NCBI RefSeq assembly: GCF_025215075.1
Contig: NZ_JAOBTH010000026.1
Location: forward strand, 186,001 to 250,000
Origin: Tenacibaculum haliotis
GTDB lineage: Bacteria; Bacteroidota; Bacteroidia; Flavobacteriales; Flavobacteriaceae
DNA length: 64,000 bases
Direction: 5' to 3'
Shown here piece after piece: positions 60,169 to 64,000 of the stretch. Each line of letters opens with the position of its first letter. Position 1 is the stretch's first letter. A program made the translations under genes and the position numbers. Below the pieces are notes generated by a model. That model was not told the origin of the DNA, did no database searches, and saw only the letters and a list, made by a program, of their open reading frames with translations.

Positions 60169-61227
60169 ATGAAACACTTTTCACTTTTAATTATAGTCGC
60201 TTTTATTTCTTTTTCTTGCAAAAAAGAATATCAACCAAGATTATTAAAAAATGTAATAATTACTGATTTTAAACAAGATAGTACAAGTGTCAGAGCTATT
60301 TATTCAATAAATAAAACTAGTTTGTATTACGCTGGTTCTAATGGAAAAATTGGTTTCACAAAAAGTAATGGAGAAAAATGGGGTGAAAATTCTTTTATCA
60401 AAATTAAAGATAATGACACTCTTATTCCTAATTTTAGAAGTATTGCTTATAACGGAACAGCTGTTTTTGCTTTAAGTATTGGCAACCCTGCACTACTTTA
60501 TAAATTAAATAACACATCAAAAACAACAAACTTAGTATATACCGAAACACATGAAAAAGTTTTTTATGACAGTATGAAATTCTTTCCAGATAATAAACAC
60601 GGAATCGCAGTTGGCGATCCTACCGAAAATTGTGCTTCTATTATTTTAACTTCGGATGGTGGAAATACTTGGAATAAATTACCTTGTGAGAACTTACCTG
60701 TTTTTGAAGAAGGAGAAGCTTTTTTTGCAGCTAGTAATACGAATATTAAAATTATAAATAATACTGTTTGGATAGCTTCTGGTGGTACAAAAGCTCGAAT
60801 TTTAAAATCTACTGATTTTGGACAAACATGGCAAATTTATGATACTCCAATTATTCAAGGTGATGGTCCTCAAGGAATTTATTCTATCGATTTTTATGAT
60901 GAATTAAACGGAATTGCCATTGGCGGTAATTACGCTAAACCAAACGACAACTGTGCCAACAAAGCCATTACTTCTGATGGCGGAAAAACTTGGACGTTAG
61001 TTGCCGATAATCAAAACCCTAATTACAAAAGTTGCGTGCAATATGTACCAAATACCAACGGAAAAGAGGTTTTTGCTGTAGGTAAAACCGGAGTTTCATT
61101 TTCTAATGATGGCGGACATACTTGGACGGAAGTAAGCACCGATTCTTACTACGCTATTCAGTTTGTAGACAAAAACATTGCTTGGCTATCAGGGCATCAA
61201 AAAATTGGAAAGTTAGTCTTAAAATAA
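60169..61227 (+). CDS. YCF48/BNR-repeat beta-propeller lipoprotein
   Basis: A 352-residue lipoprotein, signal FSLLIIVAFISFSCKKE with Cys near 17. The mature part repeats blades ending in TSDGGNTWNKL, STDFGQTWQIYD, TSDGGKTWTLVAD and SNDGGHTWTEVS, the S-x-D-x-G-x-T-W BNR motif. Such propellers include YCF48 (photosystem II assembly) and sialidase folds, but the Asp-box is structural and no activity is implied. Likely an envelope protein of unknown role. Confidence 0.88.
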   Translation: MKHFSLLIIVAFISFSCKKEYQPRLLKNVIITDFKQDSTSVRAIYSINKTSLYYAGSNGKIGFTKSNGEKWGENSFIKIKDNDTLIPNFRSIAYNGTAVFALSIGNPALLYKLNNTSKTTNLVYTETHEKVFYDSMKFFPDNKHGIAVGDPTENCASIILTSDGGNTWNKLPCENLPVFEEGEAFFAASNTNIKIINNTVWIASGGTKARILKSTDFGQTWQIYDTPIIQGDGPQGIYSIDFYDELNGIAIGGNYAKPNDNCANKAITSDGGKTWTLVADNQNPNYKSCVQYVPNTNGKEVFAVGKTGVSFSNDGGHTWTEVSTDSYYAIQFVDKNIAWLSGHQKIGKLVLK

Positions 61228-61303
61228 TCTTAATTATTTGTTAAAACATTATTTACTCACTATTAAATAAATATCTTTATCACATAACTAAACTTAATCA
61301 TTA

Positions 61304-64000
61304 ATGAAAAAAATACTTATGTTACTAGTATTTCTTTGTGCATCAGTCATTCATGCGCAAGAATACTTTCCAAGTAATACAGGAGTTAAAACCTCAAAAA
61401 ATAAATTATTCGCATTTACAAATGCAAAAATTTATGTAAGTCCAACCAACATTATTAAAAAAGGGACATTACTTATTAAAGACGGTAAAGTTTTAGAAAT
61501 AGGTAAATCTGTAAAAATTCCGCAAGGAACAGAAATTATTAATTTAAAAGGAAAAACTATTTATCCTTCTTTTGTAGATGCTTATAGCACCTTTGGGGTA
61601 AAAACTCCAAAAAGAAAAAGCGGTAGAGGTCCACAATACGATGCTAGCAGAAAAGGGTATTATTGGAACGATCATATTCGTCCTGACACTGATGCTTTTG
61701 ATGCTTTTGCTTTTGATACTAAAAAAGCTAAAGAATTAGTCAATTTAGGTTTTGGTGTTGTAAATACACATCAAAATGACGGAATTATGCAAGGTAATGG
61801 TGTACTAGTAGCCTTAAACACTGCAACCTCTGATGCTTATCGTATTTTAAATAAAAGATCTGCTAATTATTTATCATTTAGCAAAAGTAACAAATCACGT
61901 CAGTCGTATCCTACTTCTCGTATGGGTGCAATGTCTTTATTACGTCAAACATATTCTGATGCAAATTGGTATGCTGCTGGTAATATTAACAATACAGATT
62001 TAGCTTTACAAGCTTTAAATGATAAAAAAGAGCTTCCTCAAATATTTAGAGCCGGAAATTATTTAGATGATTTACGTGCTGACAAAATTGGTGATGAATT
62101 CGGAATTCAATACACAATCCTTGGAGGCGGAAATGAATACGAGCGAGTAAACGATATTAAAAACACCAATGCTACTTTTATAATTCCTATTAATTTCAGA
62201 AAAGCTTATGATGTAAGTAATGCTTTTTTAGCTGATAAAATTGCGTTGAGCGATATGCGTAAATGGAATCAAGAGCCTGCAAATCCTGCTGTTCTTGCTA
62301 AAAACAATGTGCCATTTGCTTTAACTACTTTTAAATTAAAAAAAGTAAAAGACTTTAATGCTAATTTAAACAAAGCTATTAAATTCGGATTAGATAAAAC
62401 TACTGCTTTAAAAGCCTTAACAAGTGTTCCTGCTAAAATTTTACAAAATGATAGAATCGGAAACTTAAATAAAGGTAGTTATGCTAACTTTTTAATTACT
62501 TCTGGAGATATTTTTGATAAAAACACTACTCTTTACGAAAACTGGGTACAAGGAAACAAAAATGTTGTAAACGATATTACTATTAAAGATCTTTCGGGTG
62601 AATATTCATTGGCAGTTAATGGTAATACTTATAACATGTCTATCAGCGGAAAAGGAACTAAGCAAAAAGCAACAATTAAAAAAGATGGAAAAAAGGTAAA
62701 CTCTAAATTTTCTTTTAAAGATAATTGGATGTCTATTACTTTAAGAGAAGGTGATGCTTTTACACGTTTATCAGGAATGGTAGATGTTAAAAATATTAAA
62801 GGAAAGGCCATAACCAATACTGGTGATGAAACCAATTGGACAGCTACTTTCAATTCTAAAAAAGAAGAAAAAAAGAAAAAGAAGAAAAAAGAAGACAATA
62901 TTAATGTTGTTGCTGTTTCTTATCCAAATATCGGATATGGTAATTATACTAAAACACAAAAAGAAACTATTTTAATAAAAAACACCACTGTTTGGACTTC
63001 TGAAAACAAAGAAATCTTAACAAATACTGATGTTTTAATTAAAGACGGAAAAATTTCTCAAATAGGAAAAAATATTTCAGCAAGAGGAGCCAAAGTTATT
63101 AATGGTGAAGGAAAATATTTAACCGCTGGTATTATTGACGAGCACTCTCATATTGCAACCTCTGCAGTAAACGAATCTGGTCATAACTCTACTGCCGAAG
63201 TTACTATTGAAGATGTTGTTGATCCTGATGATGTAAATATTTATAGAAATATTGCAGGAGGAGTTACTTCAATCCAAATTTTACATGGTTCTGCTAATCC
63301 AATTGGTGGTCGTTCTGCAATTATCAAACTTAAATGGGGAGAAAATGCTGATGGATTAATCTATAAAAACAGTCCGAAGTTTATCAAATTTGCCTTAGGT
63401 GAAAATGTAAAACAAGCCAACTGGGGAGATTTACAAACAGTTCGTTTTCCACAAACACGTATGGGAGTTGAACAGGTTTATATCGATTATTTTCAACGTG
63501 CTAAAGAATACGACGCTAAAAAGAAAAGCGGACAACCTTATCGTAAAGATATTGAGTTAGAAACGTTAGCTGAAATCATTAATAAAGAACGTTTTATTTC
63601 TTGTCACTCTTACGTACAATCAGAAATTAATATGTTAATGAAAGTTGCTGAAAAATTTGATTTTAACATCAACACATTCACACATATTTTAGAAGGATAC
63701 AAAGTAGCTGATAAAATGAAAGAACACGGCGTTGGTGGTTCTACATTTGCAGATTGGTGGGCGTACAAATACGAAGTTAACGATGCAATTCCTTATAATG
63801 CTGCAATTATGCACAACCAAGGAATTACAGTTGCTATTAATTCTGATGATGCTGAAATGTCTCGTCGTTTAAATCAAGAAGCTGCTAAATTGATAAAATA
63901 TGGTGGATTAAGTGAACAAGAAGCTTGGGAAACTGTTACCATAAATCCTGCTAAATTATTACACTTAAACGATCGTACTGGTAGTATAAAAATTGGTAAA
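61304..64000 (+). CDS. Two-domain amidohydrolase-family protein, 3' end outside window
   Basis: The frame from ATG 61304 is open for 899 codons to the window edge. Signal: ILMLLVFLCASVIHAQ. Two amidohydrolase-like halves follow. The first has LINLKGKTIYPSFVDAYSTFG, with no HxH at the usual metal site. The second, after a Lys-rich linker KKEEKKKKKKKED, has TAGIIDEHSHIATSA with HSH, then RFISCHSYVQ, TFTHILEG and a VAINSDDAEM metal Asp. The second half should be the active one (imidazolonepropionase/prolidase-like). Reaction and substrate are not determined. Promoter-like TATCTTTA lies about 30 bases upstream. Confidence 0.87.
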   Translation, partial: MKKILMLLVFLCASVIHAQEYFPSNTGVKTSKNKLFAFTNAKIYVSPTNIIKKGTLLIKDGKVLEIGKSVKIPQGTEIINLKGKTIYPSFVDAYSTFGVKTPKRKSGRGPQYDASRKGYYWNDHIRPDTDAFDAFAFDTKKAKELVNLGFGVVNTHQNDGIMQGNGVLVALNTATSDAYRILNKRSANYLSFSKSNKSRQSYPTSRMGAMSLLRQTYSDANWYAAGNINNTDLALQALNDKKELPQIFRAGNYLDDLRADKIGDEFGIQYTILGGGNEYERVNDIKNTNATFIIPINFRKAYDVSNAFLADKIALSDMRKWNQEPANPAVLAKNNVPFALTTFKLKKVKDFNANLNKAIKFGLDKTTALKALTSVPAKILQNDRIGNLNKGSYANFLITSGDIFDKNTTLYENWVQGNKNVVNDITIKDLSGEYSLAVNGNTYNMSISGKGTKQKATIKKDGKKVNSKFSFKDNWMSITLREGDAFTRLSGMVDVKNIKGKAITNTGDETNWTATFNSKKEEKKKKKKKEDNINVVAVSYPNIGYGNYTKTQKETILIKNTTVWTSENKEILTNTDVLIKDGKISQIGKNISARGAKVINGEGKYLTAGIIDEHSHIATSAVNESGHNSTAEVTIEDVVDPDDVNIYRNIAGGVTSIQILHGSANPIGGRSAIIKLKWGENADGLIYKNSPKFIKFALGENVKQANWGDLQTVRFPQTRMGVEQVYIDYFQRAKEYDAKKKSGQPYRKDIELETLAEIINKERFISCHSYVQSEINMLMKVAEKFDFNINTFTHILEGYKVADKMKEHGVGGSTFADWWAYKYEVNDAIPYNAAIMHNQGITVAINSDDAEMSRRLNQEAAKLIKYGGLSEQEAWETVTINPAKLLHLNDRTGSIKIGK

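Noticed and set aside
62629..62959. Leftward frames rich in Phe and Ser
   Set aside because: They are antisense to the Lys-rich linker of the amidohydrolase gene and have no independent support.

Overview
The window is a chromosomal segment of a member of Bacteroidota, most likely a marine Flavobacteriaceae (Tenacibaculum or Polaribacter-like; the genus is a guess). The evidence is very AT-rich DNA, short gene spacing, promoters of the Bacteroidota type (TTG, about 19 bases, TAnnTTTG), and family-typical genes such as DUF4199, DUF5606, DUF4252, LytS/LytTR pairs, a BtuB/BtuG-like pair and a MKKVLL...NAQ class of secreted proteins. Both ends are cut inside genes: a DUF4105 membrane protein on the left and a double-domain amidohydrolase on the right.

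Layout. 0-11 kb is housekeeping: aroQ, two tandem outer-membrane barrels, xerD, the small SRP RNA, a DUF4199 protein, a GT2 glycosyltransferase, a phosphohexomutase, an MsbA-like ABC exporter and a CCA-adding/poly(A) polymerase family gene. 11.2-20.7 kb is a surface-glycan locus. Rightward genes encode the whole CMP-pseudaminic acid pathway (pseB, pseC, pseF, a pseG-pseH fusion, pseI). Converging on them are leftward, very AT-rich genes: a YrdC/Sua5-family protein, a sialyltransferase-like protein, a GT2 glycosyltransferase and a Stealth-type sugar-phosphate transferase. The locus is bounded by dapD, and a decayed second copy of the dapD 3' end lies inside it, which marks an old recombination junction.

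21.6-36.6 kb holds ruvX-def-DUF5606-mazG, an SDR, a LytS/LytTR two-component pair, an AUR1/PAP2-type membrane enzyme, a GNAT-like protein, priA, a VF530 protein, a TlpA-like thioredoxin and gcvT. It also carries interspersed palindromic repeats, including a 174-bp tandem duplication. 36.6-40.9 kb is a MacA/MacB-like exporter operon. 41.5-49.8 kb is a cobalamin locus. A B12 riboswitch controls a BtuB-type TonB receptor and a BtuG-like surface beta-propeller; next to them lie two BtuF-like binding proteins and the salvage genes cobU, cobT, cobS and cobC. Its BtuCD permease and ATPase are not in the window.

49.8-64 kb holds alkB, a lipoprotein, an M1 aminopeptidase, an ECF sigma/anti-sigma/DUF4252 operon facing an S41 protease, a DUF72 protein, a patatin, a YCF48-like lipoprotein and the cut amidohydrolase. 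The sigma and S41 genes share an intergenic region with two ECF-like promoter motifs placed face to face. I saw no tRNA, rRNA, CRISPR array, intact insertion sequence or prophage. The most promising leads are the pseudaminic-acid glycan locus, with its candidate transferase and dapD scar, and the ECF promoter pair.
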